A stretch of DNA of 64,000 nucleotides from Stratiolaelaps scimitus. Lineage: Eukaryota > Arthropoda > Arachnida > Mesostigmata > Laelapidae. Shown in pieces: positions 11,936 through 24,615 of the stretch. How positions within the stretch are numbered: the stretch's first letter is position 1; every line of letters starts with the position of its first letter. Under the pieces are notes generated by a model. The model made no database searches. It was given only the letters and a program-made list of their open reading frames with translations, and was not told the origin of the DNA. The DNA lies in NCBI GenBank assembly GCA_019614645.1, contig JABWDB010000005.1, positions 2,946,001 through 3,010,000 of the forward strand. Reading direction: 5' to 3'. Made by a program: the position numbers and the translations under genes.

Positions 11936-12344
11936 TATTTAAAAAACAGGCATATCATAGTTGCCTTCGGGAATTAGTTCGGCAATCGTGATCACTCTGT
12001 ACGACGACTAAAAGTCTTCCCCTCTAATCCTGTTAGTCACCAATTCCTTGCTTCATTCTTGCCAACATCGTACAGCTCTTTTTCATCTACTCCATGCCGC
12101 TTAGCTGCTTACCCTCAGCGCATCGGCGCTGAAACAGCGGACACCCTACTCGTGTATGGTGTTTATAGGACCTTTTCCGTATACACTATGTCCAATTGTC
12201 TCCTCCGGTTTGGCGACGGAGTACTTCGGCAGAAAATCTTTCGTTGTCGGTGTTCGTTACTATTTTCGTAGCTCGGACTGGTGGGTCGACGACGTTCGTT
12301 CGCCACCTGTGGATTACTATTGCAACTCTATGAATGAATGGATT

Positions 12345-12500
12345 TATCGAGGCTGAATCACAGCCGGTGTTTAACGTCTACAAAACTTGGCATCGGAGGT
12401 GACACGTGGGTTTGATTCACATCGTTGCACATTTGCATTTAAAGGGGTCCGTCCTGTGAAGGAATACCGAAAGCAGTTGGAGCACCGTGGACTTATCGTG
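12345..12500 (+). mobile_element. SINE family B copy
   Basis: A B-box-like GGGTTTGATTCACATCG is followed by GTTGCACATTTGCATTTAAA, GGTCCGTCCTGTGAAGGAAT and CACCGTGGAC. An inverted tail fragment of the same family (GGCTGAATCACAGCCGGTGT) abuts it on the left. Confidence 0.6.
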
Positions 12501-14389
12501 GCTTGCTTGAAAGACCGAGAATTCACCAGACTACGCAACGAACCACGCACAAAACAAGCTCTTCTCTATGCAAGAACAACTCTACGGTTTCATTAGATAC
12601 GTGAATACATGGGACCTTCAGCATAAATGAACTGAGCAGGGATGGTGGGGATTTGATCAAAACGACTTAGTATAGAGGGTCGTTTATCTTCATGAACGGA
12701 GGTGAGTCAGCGGTGGGTTGGCCTTGAGACCACCAACTCGATCGAAAGCATTGACTTAGGTTGATTCGTAGGAAAGACATCCAGTGTGGACTTACGTACG
12801 CCGGGGCAATTCAGTACAGAAGCCCCCCCCCTCGCCAATCATTTGGATTATCTATAAAGCAGTGAGAGCAATGCAGGCTTAGAGGCAAAGATAATGGGCG
12901 AAAAATTAGCATATCTCTCTCTCTCTCTCTCTCTTTTTCTGCCTCTGTTAATTTTGTCAGAGAGCGGTTAAAAGTTCCCTCACTAATTAGATGCGTTGAG
13001 CCATTGAGTATAATTACTTGCATCCGTGTTGTTTCGTTGAATTGCATTTCACCTATATTTTTTTCCCGTTGGCGGCTGGTTCCCGGCCATTCCTCAGCAC
13101 CAGCTACTTCTCGGCGCTAATTCGTATGATGGCCTTACCACAGGAGAGATGTCAGGGGGAATAATGGACAAAATGTCATATTTCGAGATGCACCAACTAA
13201 ATTCATTCCCTTCGAATGATATCTGCTTTGAGACCACTGCAACCACTCCGCTTGATCTATAGAACGTCGCCGGAAGTTCGATCGAAGGATTCGTACTTTG
13301 TCAGGTTGTAAAAATTCGAATTCAAACGTGGAAATGACAAAAATCAATTTCAAGAGGCGGGATACAACCAAATTCAGCGTGAACATCGCGTCAAGCCCCT
13401 TCCCTGTCTTATCGTCGCATGGTCGAGGTGTGAAGTCACAACCTTCGCTCGATGAGGGTCGCTCACTAAGCAGACGACATATTTGGCTGGCCGTCACAGG
13501 TGAACACTTTCGCCTGCGGGCGTCTTCGACATACACCTGTAAGCGTCCACCGGCTGCGAACGCGAGCTAAGAAGCACGTCTGTACGTGGGCAGTGTACGC
13601 CGAGAGCCTCCCTTGACAAATCGGCTATATTTAAAGACCTCACTCAGTCAGTTAGCAATGATTCTTCCTTCGGGTGCAGCTGATGTTGATGGCCGTTTCC
13701 ATTTTTGCCTCGGACAATTTTTAAGGTCCTTTTAGGTTTTTGCTCAGATCGACTAGCCCTATTCCAGACGTTTGTGACCGTGTGCGTGCGCTCGAAGGGT
13801 AACGCGCTCACTGTCTGACTACAGCACCGTACTGCATGTCGTCTCGCATTACGAACGCTGCCGGCATGTGTGGCTGCGCGGCGGATACATGCCGAATTTT
13901 TAATTCAAGAGATTATATAGGCCCTGAACACAGTCCGAGCGATGTGGTCCAACCCAGCTTGTGGTCCACAAATCACCATATCGACAGCACTCGTACAACG
14001 ATGTTTAGCGTTCTGAAAGAGGCATCCCCCAAAGGAAACCTCATAGGGAAGAACTACTAGGGTGTTTGATTGCCAGAGAGTCCGCATCCTTTCTCAATCA
14101 AAGGGTTAATTGATGAACGCCAATGAACGCCAGAACGTCCAACATTCAATTTGTTGTCTATTCAATGGCAACTTCCACTGCTATCACAGAGCGAAGAGTA
14201 TCGCCGAACTAACCAAGCCAGTATGTAGAATATACCACCGATACACGCACCCTCTAGCTTTTGTTCGAAGACCGAGCATGTCTAAGATAGGTCGAAATAA
14301 AATGCCATACCAGCCTGACTCCGCCAAGTACAGACCACGTCATCGTAGACAGCATCGTTAGTTAAGCTATTTCCCGATTGAATTTTCGC

Positions 14390-17300
14390 CATTTTCATAG
14401 GCGCGCGTGTCCGTCCGCGTCTGCGGGGTCGCCGAAATGTCGAAACCCAGCTCAGGTTAGTGGCTCCGTCCGGCAGCTAGACCCGCAGCTGCATTTGAAA
14501 CAGCTGCAGCAGCGGTAAATCACTATGGTGATGCGTTGCGTTGAGCTGGGCTGGTGCCCGCACCGATAATACATATCGCCCGCCGTAGCCGCCTCCAACA
14601 CCACCCGCTATCCGGCATTAAGCGCCGGCGGAGGTGGTGACCCTAACGACGTCCCCCGCACAGCAAGGCTATGCCAAGTGGTAAATGGCACCGCATACAC
14701 GCACGTACGCACGCAGGCAGGCAGGCATTCACACATACACGCGTGTGTATGATAGTCTGTGTGTCCGAGCCACGCGGCGCCCGACTCTGGGTGCAGCCGG
14801 CCTCTCGCTGCCACTCAGTGACACTCACTGCGCCACTCACGATCGCCGAGCACAGCCGCTGACCACACCGGTCACCGGCTGTCAGAGCACGAAGCGAATC
14901 GAGAGAATAGGTGAAGAGACAAGAAGACCGACAAAAATGCTGCCTTCCATTCCGCTATTGCCGGTCCAACTCTGTCACTCTCTCTCTCTCACTATCTCTT
15001 TCCGTCGCAGCCGCTTTGCGTTCTTGCGTTTAGCTGCAGTCCCCAGCAGCAGAAGCAGTAGAATTCCCCTTGCCTTATGGCACGATGGGGCTCAGTTGCA
15101 AAACAGCAGCAGCAGCAGCAACGCTCGTGTGAATCGTCACCTCGGTGGCGGCTGCGACGTCCGCTGCTGCTGGCTACTCAGTTGCTAAAAGCTTTAGCTA
15201 ACTAAGTAAGGTAAGCTAAGGTAAGCTAAGCTAAACGCTGTCCTCTCGCGCTGTGCGTCCGCACAGCCCAGCTCTTCACCGGCGGATAGAATAGACGATA
15301 CGCCCAGCCAGACGCCGCCAAGTACAGACCACGTCAGCGGCGGTACTAGCAGCGTGGCACCTTGACAGCAGCCGCTACACCTGCGCGCAAAAAAACAACC
15401 ACGCCAACTATCGGTTTCAGTTGCCTCATTGCCAACGACGCCCGCAACTGCGATGGTGATGATAATTAAGAAGCTGCAACAGCAGCGGCGGCGGCGGCGG
15501 TGGTATCCACTGCCGACGTTGAAGAGGACCAAGCGCTGCCTGTCTGTGCTACCAGAAGTACAACGGTGATAGTGGCGGTCCTCGAGCACACTCAGATTAG
15601 CGGACCGTGTCGCTCTCGCGCTGACAATACAAGAGTGGCGTGCCGTGGCGGCAAGAGGCCATCCGAACACTTTCCTTGAACGGCAGTTGAAGTAAACTTC
15701 AGCTACTGCTGTCGTCGCAACTCCATCGAGCCTTACCTCGTACTATAATGCGAAGGCTAGCAGTTATCTCTCTCTCTCTCTCTCCCCTCTTCACTATCGT
15801 CGGCTTCGAGCGGGCTTATGTGAGTGTGCGTCCGTGTCGCTCTGTATGAGGAGGCGTAACATCGCCCGCTCATTGGTCCTTAGGGATACAACTGCCTCAT
15901 GAGATGTTCGGAGGCGGTTTGTGGTCGCCGCTTAGCATGGGCGGTCGGGCGGCGATGTCCGGTGCCAACGACGGAAACAGCGGCGGCGGCGGCGTCGGTG
16001 GTGGTGGTTATTCCCGTTGCCTTGTCTCTCTTTTGGCTGGCCTGCCGCCCTCTACATGCCATCAACAAGTGGGCTGAAACCACCGCCTTTCGAAACGGCA
16101 TTCGTAATGCACACAAAGCTGCCTGCACAGAGCGAGCGTTGCACGCGCGACCAAGCGCGCCAACGCCGTCTGAGTCGAATGGCCGCGAGGCCGTACCGAC
16201 ACTATACGATGAGAGCAGATCACCACGGCCCGCCGTACATAGCGTCGCCAAGACATATAGGGCAATGCCAGCGACTGCGGCTTCCACAGCTGCTGCTGCT
16301 GCTGTACTACTGCTGCCGCCGCCACCGCCGCCGCCGCCACCACCGCCGCCGCCACCACCGAAGATTTCGAACAGTTGCGATTTTTTCTCGAGGCGCGCTC
16401 GGCCGCCGCCCTGAAGGCGGCGCAGTGCAACTGACTCATCTCCCCTTCCCAACCCTCTGCCCACCCTCGCGCAACCGTCCCCTCGTATAGTGCTGCTATT
16501 ATCGTCTGCGATATGCCTTTAACTTCGTTCGTTCTACGCGTCTACCGTCCGCCTGGGGCAAGCTAGACCACTAGCTTGACGTTAATGGCGAGAGCGTTAA
16601 GCGTTAAGGCCGTAGGCGAATCGCGCACCACGAACCGACGATGCTGATGATGCTGAGGTCGACGAGACAACGTCGCGACACTTAACTAACAACAGGACCA
16701 TGTACGGAAGGACACTTTGCACCAACTGAGGCAGACAGAGAAAGTGTGTGCGTGTGAGAGAGAGAGAGACAGACTGAGAGACTAATTGTAAATGAGATCA
16801 ATGTATCTAACTCTACTTGGAACACCTAGTGTTCTCTCCCGTTAGCGTTTCGTGTTGTCCTGCCATGAAGCCGTGATGAAGCCGCATTATGATGTTATAA
16901 CGACAGATCGACAGCGGGCAACATCGACTGAGCAGATTTTTCTGTCCTCTTATTAACAGGAGTTGCCACCCGAAGCCTGAAAGAAACGATGGTCTCGGCG
17001 TCGTGTCGGGTGCCGTCTCTAGCTGACATTGGTTAGCCTCGTGACCGATGAAGTCTGCCAGTCCCGTTGTGGCAGTTTCGCCGCCATTTGCCCCATTGTT
17101 ACGGCACTGTTGTGGCTTCCTTTCCCGACCCCTTCTTCTTCTTCTTCTTCATCGAGAATGAGCCAGCAAGCCGCCAAGCAAACCGGACTAAACGAAGAGC
17201 CAGCCCTGAGCTCTGGTCAAGCCGCAGCTACCCAGGCCCGCTGGCCCGCCCGCTCGCCAGCCGGCCAGCCTTACATTGTCATTAGACACTCTTAGATCTG

Positions 17301-17650
17301 CCCCCGTGGTCCGGTGGCTCAGTGACTCATCGGGCGCGGCCGCCACACAACTATTGCCGTTGCTATCGCCTTGGACGACGACGACGACATCTACACGCTG
17401 CATGCCATTGCGAGCGGCGGCGGCGGCGGCCACGAACGGCGCGTAGAACAACTGCGATCGTTATCCGCTTAGCTACATTAGAGCCTGAGCAGACCTCTTC
17501 GAGCTCGGAGCGCACGGCAGTCGGGCGAGGCGACCCAAGGCGGGTCACGACGAGGGGGTGGATGGAACAGATCTACGATACACGATGCCTGGGAGAATCT
17601 TCGAAGCCATGCATTGTCACTTATGTAATCGACACTATTCAACAATACCT
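14390..17650. other. GC-rich, triplet-rich region with CT/GA tracts; promoter or 5' UTR-like
   Basis: This block is clearly GC-richer than its surroundings. It has CAG/CGG/CCG triplet tracts (15100-15125, 15480-15505, 16281-16361) and CT or GA runs (14978-14993, 15768-15784, 16758-16770). The long ORFs here encode only homopolymers (Pro, Gly or Ala depending on frame) and differ in every frame, so none is supported as protein. Such composition is common around arthropod promoters and long 5' UTRs, but no transcript could be assigned. Confidence 0.4.
16281..16361. repeat. GCT then CCG/CCA triplet tract
   Basis: Runs of GCTGCT are followed by CCGCCGCCACC units. This makes long Pro, Gly, Ala and Arg frames on both strands, none supported as a gene. 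Confidence 0.85.
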
Positions 17651-20209
17651 TTGCTAGATTCGCGTATCTGTATTGTGAAACAATGGCACCTGGCGTGATG
17701 ATGATGGTGATGTGTGTCAGCGTATATTCCTATGGTGGGGGGGACTGAGTAATGCTGGAAAAGCTTAAAGCTTCATAATGGCATAGTAACAGTAATAGTA
17801 GCAGGCAGACAGGACGAGATTTCGGGAGACAAATTATAGTTCGACAGGCAGCAAAAACTGCTTGAGCTCGCTACTGCCACTGCCAGAAGCGAGGCGTTCT
17901 TAGTCGATAGCGAATAGGTCTTTTTTTATGCTATTATAATTTGACAGGAAATGATCAGCTTTTTCTCGTCTTGAAGGAAGAAGAAAAATAAGAACACAGT
18001 GGTCTCTCTCACTCGCTCGCCGGCAAGGGGCGTTTGGAAATTAAAACGATCTTAATAATTCTTGTTTCCTATGTTTACAAGGAACACATTGAAGCAGAAA
18101 GATTAGAAATCAAATTCGTGACATCTATGAGAATCTAAGCGTTGCAAAACTATGGTTCTTCTAATAAACCAATATAAAACTATTACCTTTACCCTCTGCA
18201 TCCCCACGTCAAACGATGAGATCCTCGCTTACTTACATAGTGAGTATTTTTAGTTTAGCAAGGCACTACCCGATCTGCAATGACAAAGAACCTAGAGTCA
18301 TTTTGAACGGGTGCGTTCGACCATATTGAAAATCTCCTATTGAAAGAGTGAATAGGCTTCTGTCCTGAGATGATTGTCGTGTAATCTCAAGTAAAGACCA
18401 ATGTTGCGTGGCACACAAATAGCACAAATTCAAAGGTTCGGAATCATTGTCGCATTAATGCCAATGTTATCGGGGCAAACCTGAACGGTGATCCATTACA
18501 CATCTGCGTGTGACTGTGTGGTCTCAATCGTCGATAGTTGTTATATATCTCTTTGTTATGAATCTCTTTCCATCATCATTTCCATAACTAATTTCCAACT
18601 CCAACGGTGCAGTTGCACTACCATTACTAGACATTCACCAATTCGAATGAGATCACACACAGCGATTGTCGATCATTATTAGTGTGGATACAGATTCTGT
18701 ACTTACTACTGGTGACACGATGGTGCACCAAGAAAAGATATATCACTAAAACATGCTATACTCAAAACTAAGATGGAGATCTGGCCAGAGATATAACATA
18801 TGCCGCTTGAATAAGCAACCTCGCCTGACTACTCCCCTCTGACAGCTGTCCATGTCAGCGTTAATTAAATAACTAATTAATGTGATGACAAGACAAAGCA
18901 CTGAACGTCTCTCTAGCTATTCGAAGGCTCGCGTGCTCGCTCGACAACATTATCAGTATCACCGCTAACGTAATCACACCATTACTTGTAGCAAAATTGC
19001 CAAGAAAACAATGCCAGTATCAGATGAATGCATGAATAGGCTTCAATTCAGGTAGATAGCTATTTCCTACAATAGCTATACAGCAGTTTACCACCCATTA
19101 TTTGTCTTTTGCGCTTGTCACGGTAACATCCACGATGTTCGTAGGTACATGTAACTATGCCCCTAACCTGGACGGCAAATCGGCACCATATGATTGTATG
19201 CTAGCTGTGCTAGCTACACCGTTGTCCACCACCGCCACCGACGCGCATATGGCTGCAAGCGGTGGTAACCCGCGTTTACGACGGAAGTAGTTTACGGCTC
19301 GATCTGACTGTGCCCGCCGGCCGATCGGCCTTTCTAAGCGATGCACGGCGCACCCTTTAACTTGCTGGCGCTCTTAAGTCTCACTCAGATCGTGGCCGAG
19401 AGATGAAGCCTCATGTTTGATATGAAGAGCAGGTATCTTTAACAGCAGTAGTAGTCTTGCATCGGTAGCGGTGGATGAAGAGTTTATCTTCCACCGGCCA
19501 ACCGACTGGCCGGCCGACCGACCGAACGCCTGTGGGTGGCTCATATTGAAGTAGTCTCCGGCGTTTAGGCGGCTCTGGTGGCGAATCTTGGCCGTCACCA
19601 CCGCTACGGTAGAGCTCGGCCAGAGACTCGACTAGGGTACCTATCGTCGCGAAACGCTTGGCCTATCCCAGCGTACAGCGCGACTCGGCCCGGCATACTC
19701 TCTGCCGGGGCCACACCGTTTCCTGGTTAGGCCTGCAGATGCTTAACCGTCGGCTGCTGGTGTGCGCGACTGCCGCACCTACTAGGTTAGTGCTACCCTG
19801 GTGACACGACAAATACTGTCACAGAACGAGCCAATCGGCCTCCGGGAAGACCACTGCTAGCCGTTGTTGATTAGGATTGCCCCGCCGCTTAGCGATGGCC
19901 CACTCGTCCATAGTGAAGAAAAACAGCTGATCGCTTGAGCGGATAATGCCGTTCTGAAGAGATTAGAAAACAAGATGTTCGCATCATCCAAGTGGCATCG
20001 ACACACAGCCTGTACCCGAGCGCAAGCTAGCTCAACACCGAGAGTGCTCTAAAGTATCGTCATTTAGAGATAAGCTACCAGCGTGTTGAGGGGCCACTGT
20101 TGATAATGAATATAACGACTATCACCACTACTGCGTCAACATGCAAGGCAGCCGATTCGTCAGATGTTATGATCAGGCGAGCCGATTGAATCACGTGTTT
20201 AAGCGTCAT

Positions 20210-20271
20210 CATAATAATAATAATAATAATAATTATCATAATATAATAATAATAATTATTATTATTATTAA
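20210..20271. repeat. (AAT)n/(ATT)n microsatellite
   Basis: AAT repeats switch to ATT repeats around an interrupted centre, so the tract is partly self-complementary. Confidence 0.9.
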
Positions 20272-22298
20272 TTCTATTGTATTTTGTCATTTGCGTCAGC
20301 AGATTGTTACTGCAATGGACGCTCCGGCTGACGTTGCTAGAGCAACCAAATGCTAATTCTGCTAATCTAAGAGTTAAAAGCATGGGAGAGCGTAGTCATA
20401 AGCGGCGCCCTCGCGTACGAAGGTGCACTGTACTTTTTAGCTGTGTGAGGCAAAAACGATACGGGTTTTCTTTTCATTCTACTAAGGCTGACTTTGACGC
20501 GATAAATTGACACATGCCGAAAAAATGCACAGGGCCGGCATTGAACCAGTGGACACGTGGCCTACACGAACCATACTAAGGCCTATTCACCATGAAGACT
20601 CTTCCTCCTACCCTAACTTAAGGTCACACGCACATGTCGTCTGGCAGCAGTGCATCGTATTTGGCACCTGGTAACATAGCTGCTTAGAGCCACCGAGTTT
20701 AAGCCGGTTCGAGGCCTACCAGGTTTGTTGAAATTCGACTTAGTTCACGTTATTGCGTAGCTGTCCGTCGCCGCTAACAGGCAACGGCAGGTACAATAAT
20801 CCGACATCTGTAACGCCGCATTCGATCGATCGATCGAGTGTATCGGTTACACCACGAAAAAAAACCAAACTGACAAGAATCCTCAGATAAAGAAAGATGA
20901 TAAAGAACTCCAAAGAGTTCTTGGAACAAGCTGATGTGCGCCTGTTCTGCAGGTCCTACACTTTTTATAGGAGAGTAGCGAGCGGATCGAAGCAGGCGTC
21001 CAGTGACGAGGAAAAATAGAAGCAAACGAAATCAGACTAAATAGAAAGTTAAGAGATAGACAAGATTTTTAGCCTCGTATCTTATGCCAGATGGATCTGA
21101 ATCAGCCGAACGAGAGGATACGAACTAGTCGAGTGGCGGAAACCCTCTGCCGCACCAAATATCCAAGCAGCTATTAACTGTTATAGATACAACAACAACA
21201 CCGACAATTAGTGTGTTCCGCTCAAGGCATATCAGCGTCGCATCTGTCTATGTCCTCCCAGCCTGGTCAACTCTATTCAACTCGAGTCGTGTCCGCCACC
21301 GGAATTATCCGCGCTAAGGCAGCCCCCTCTTCCCCCCGGTGGCTGGGCAATCATCACTTAGGAAAAGCTGGTACGCCACGACTCAGACGTCGGTCGTTCA
21401 CCAAAAAGACGACAAGAAATAACCGCTCCGAGGTAAAGGCGAACAACAAAAGATTAAGACATTGATAAATGGCTGATATTGCGACAAGCTCTGAAATCTT
21501 ACCATCTCATCTAGCTATAACGAACTATGGCGAAGCGATGATTCAATCACCTTCGGCTATTAACGCCAATTAGTACCATTCGTATCGAGAGAGAGAGATA
21601 CGCGATGTAATCAAAAGCACGGCTGAGTCGAACTTAGTACGATGGAGATATTACTGCAAGTGGACTAAAATTCGCCAATTGCAACGAGACATTGAAAAAG
21701 CTCAGTCTATAAATGTGTGAAGTGCCTAATCAACGAACCGAATTAAAAGATATCGTTCGATAAATTATTGTGTAATAATAATAATAATAATAATGGGCAT
21801 GTGGTCAGGAAGGAATCGTCAGGTAGGATATCCTCTATGAACAAAATTAATATCTTAAGTATTTTCTAACTCTGATTCTTGCGCTGATTTTTAAACCATA
21901 GAACCAGTGCACCCAAATGTGTCTCCTCCAATCGCACGGCGCACACGAATCCACTATGTCACCGAGCTCGACGACCCCCAAACCGATCGCATACCTGGCG
22001 CGATTCTAGCTACCCGTAATGAAGCTATAGCTTAAAATGATGTAAGTCAAGGATATTATTGCTTTTCGCAGAGTTTATTGCAATTGAGAAGGTCGTTTGC
22101 GATCTTCAATGATTTCCAAAAAGAGAACGTGACCTTTTCTGTGTATTCAGCGCTCGTAAATACAAGTTAAACTTGAGTAAACTTAGAGTTACTACAAACC
22201 ATCCACTACTGATGCAAGCGATAATATGTACATTGCCTACAAATGAATAGTCTTCTATAAAGGCGAAAAGATGAATAAATAAATAACAAGGGCAATAT

Positions 22299-22304
22299 TT
22301 TATT
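22299..22304 (-). terminator. Candidate poly(A) signal of the polymerase alpha gene
   Basis: TTTATT reads AATAAA on the minus strand about 300 bases beyond the stop at 22600-22602. A second candidate lies at 22074-22079. Confidence 0.35.
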
Positions 22305-22599
22305 TTCAGGCTATTTGTAGTCATGCTCAGTATATTACACCAAACACTTGGGTAAAAGCTTAAGCGTTAAGCCGCGCCCTTTCATGGAGAGAAATTGCGT
22401 CCCGCGAGCCAACGTTATGAGACAGGAAACCGCAGTCGAAATTGTTGTCCAAGTGTGTTTCACCAGTGATTAATTGTCATTAGGCAGTAATTGTCATTAA
22501 TTAGGTTAGCGATCTCTGCTGCCACCAAGGTACTTGTCATTTCGCAATCATTTGCCCTGATTCGCAGACCCCACATACGGCTTACCACCAACTTCCTAT

Positions 22600-24579
22600 T
22601 TAAGGGATATCAAGGTCGGGGAAAACAATAGGTCTCCGGGTGAATCCACAAGAGGGCAACTTCTCCATGTATGATCGGAGTGAGAACATGGTAAACCCGT
22701 TATCCCTGAGGAAATTTTCGATGACCACAGTGAAGGCACTGCATAATATGCGGACCGAATCTGATTCGAGCACCTGCCGCGACGCCGCGTCCGGAAATTT
22801 GCTCTCGTAATGGTCGACATCAAACATGAAGTTCCAATACCTGAAATTAGTGAGCACTCGTTATTATCACTGTTATTACTAATATTGTCGATAGTATATA
22901 TTGTAGATTTTGTTAACTGTTGATGACAAAATACGTACTGCTAGCATGGGAGTGCGTTGTGACAGGAGTATTTTATTAAAATGCGGGGGGGGGGGGACAA
23001 TACGAAATGAGTTCCCTGTTTGAATGAGATACACATTAACTAAATCTGTTAATAATATCATATGCCACTAGGCTCCTTGCTGACACAGACAAACATTTCA
23101 CCAGAAGGACCGCGTAGAAGTATTGCGTTTGATCGTGTCGCCATTAGTAGTGCAATCATTGTTATTGTTAGCAGCGCAGAATACAGCACATTTCGAAGTA
23201 GATATTAGCACCTCATTTGTCCGACACCACGGATTGCTAGTTAGGCAGGTAGAGGCAAAGCGAACCAGAGAAGTCCCAAAGTGAACGCCTACGGCAACTA
23301 CTTCCATCCGGGTACTGTGAGAGTAACATCACAGCTCTATTGCCGCCTACCCTGCAGTCCGTACCGAACGAGACGAAATTTGTCATCGGATGACAGTGCC
23401 CTATCGTTCATACCGACCGTCAATCAGATTTCCACAATGAGGACAATTTGGATCCCATGTTGTATGGGATATACACATGGTCATACAACAATAAGAGTCT
23501 ATCTAATACACACATCGACTTGACCTGGGCTACACATCGAGTGAGCATTGGAGATGGAGGCATTTGATGTGTGAACTACAGAGAATCGGGTCCGTAAAAC
23601 GATATCAATTTAGCAGTCTCTCGAACTTGCGCGCAATCGGGTTCTCACTTGAGTCCATTCCCATTCCCTGAGCTAGTTAAATCGATCTGTCACTGGTTCG
23701 AAACCACCGCTACTTACCGAAGCTGCGCGTAACTCTGAAACTGCTGCACGCGTAGCTGAAGTGCGTCTTCTCCGCAGGTTGAGCACGTGGGAATCTCCTC
23801 CTCGTGTACGTTGCACAGTACGTCCTTCTGACGAGAATCGCACACCTGGCAAATGTAGCTGATATCCTCCGCTTCGGCCTGTAACTTCTGAAGCCGTCGC
23901 GTCACCTGGTTGCAAAGCTGTTCGACCTGACCACTCAGTTGGGCCTGACAACGACCGCACTCGGCAAACAGGAATCGCAGCTTGCCGTCAACCATCTGAA
24001 TCAAGAAGGTCATTTTGTAGTTTTCAACCTGATACGACTTGATTTGTGTTTGTTGTGGCCAGAAATGTACTCGTCGCTCACTTCTGTCGGCCACCTCGTA
24101 TACAGAAGGGGAGACGGCAAAAGAGTGAATGACTAGTAGTAGGCGTTTCAGCCTTCGAGAACGAAAGATTCGAGGGGCGGAGATTATGGTGGCACAACTC
24201 TTACCTGGAAGACGGGGCCATCAACTGAAATGGGCGTGTTGCATTGCGTGCAATCCACCGTGAAGGGCTCGACACTTTGGAAAAGGTCAGAATCAAGAGA
24301 CTGCGGCAGAAGCAGTGAGATGCCAACGTTCAGCTCGGAGTCGATGACTTCCGACGGGTCAAATGCTGCTCTACGGTTGTACTTGGTCGGGTCCAGACCT
24401 ACGTGGTCAAAACACAACACGCACACACACATTATATATATATATATTTTTTTTGTTTTTTCCAGCCAACCCTCAGCTAAGATTCAGCTTAGAAAAAAAA
24501 AAAAATATATATATATATATATATTGCCCTGTTCAAGGTCAGCGTCGGTTTTCAGTTACTCCGACCGATGCGATCTTAC

Positions 24580-24615
<36 letters not shown>

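Larger units (their letters stand above)
8325..14390. other. Intergenic DNA upstream of the muscle LIM gene
   Basis: I recognise no gene here. It includes an A+T-rich stretch (about 8440-8640), a (TA)n run at 8802-8822, CT dinucleotides (12916-12933) and several SINE fragments. The 5' UTR and promoter of the muscle LIM gene probably lie in this region, but I could not place them. A leucine-rich minus-strand ORF (10204-10686) has no recognisable motif. Confidence 0.5.
17650..22599. other. Intergenic DNA 3' of the polymerase alpha gene
   Basis: No gene recognised. It contains a SINE family A tail near 18150-18200 (AATAAACCAATATAAAACTA then TTACCTTTACCC), an AAT repeat (20210-20271) and an AAT run at 21773-21794. 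Confidence 0.5.

Noticed and set aside
15880..16464. Long opposite-strand ORFs with poly-Pro, poly-Gly or poly-Ala runs
   Set aside because: They come from CCG/GCT triplets read in different frames. No motif, no splice context, and all frames are equally open.
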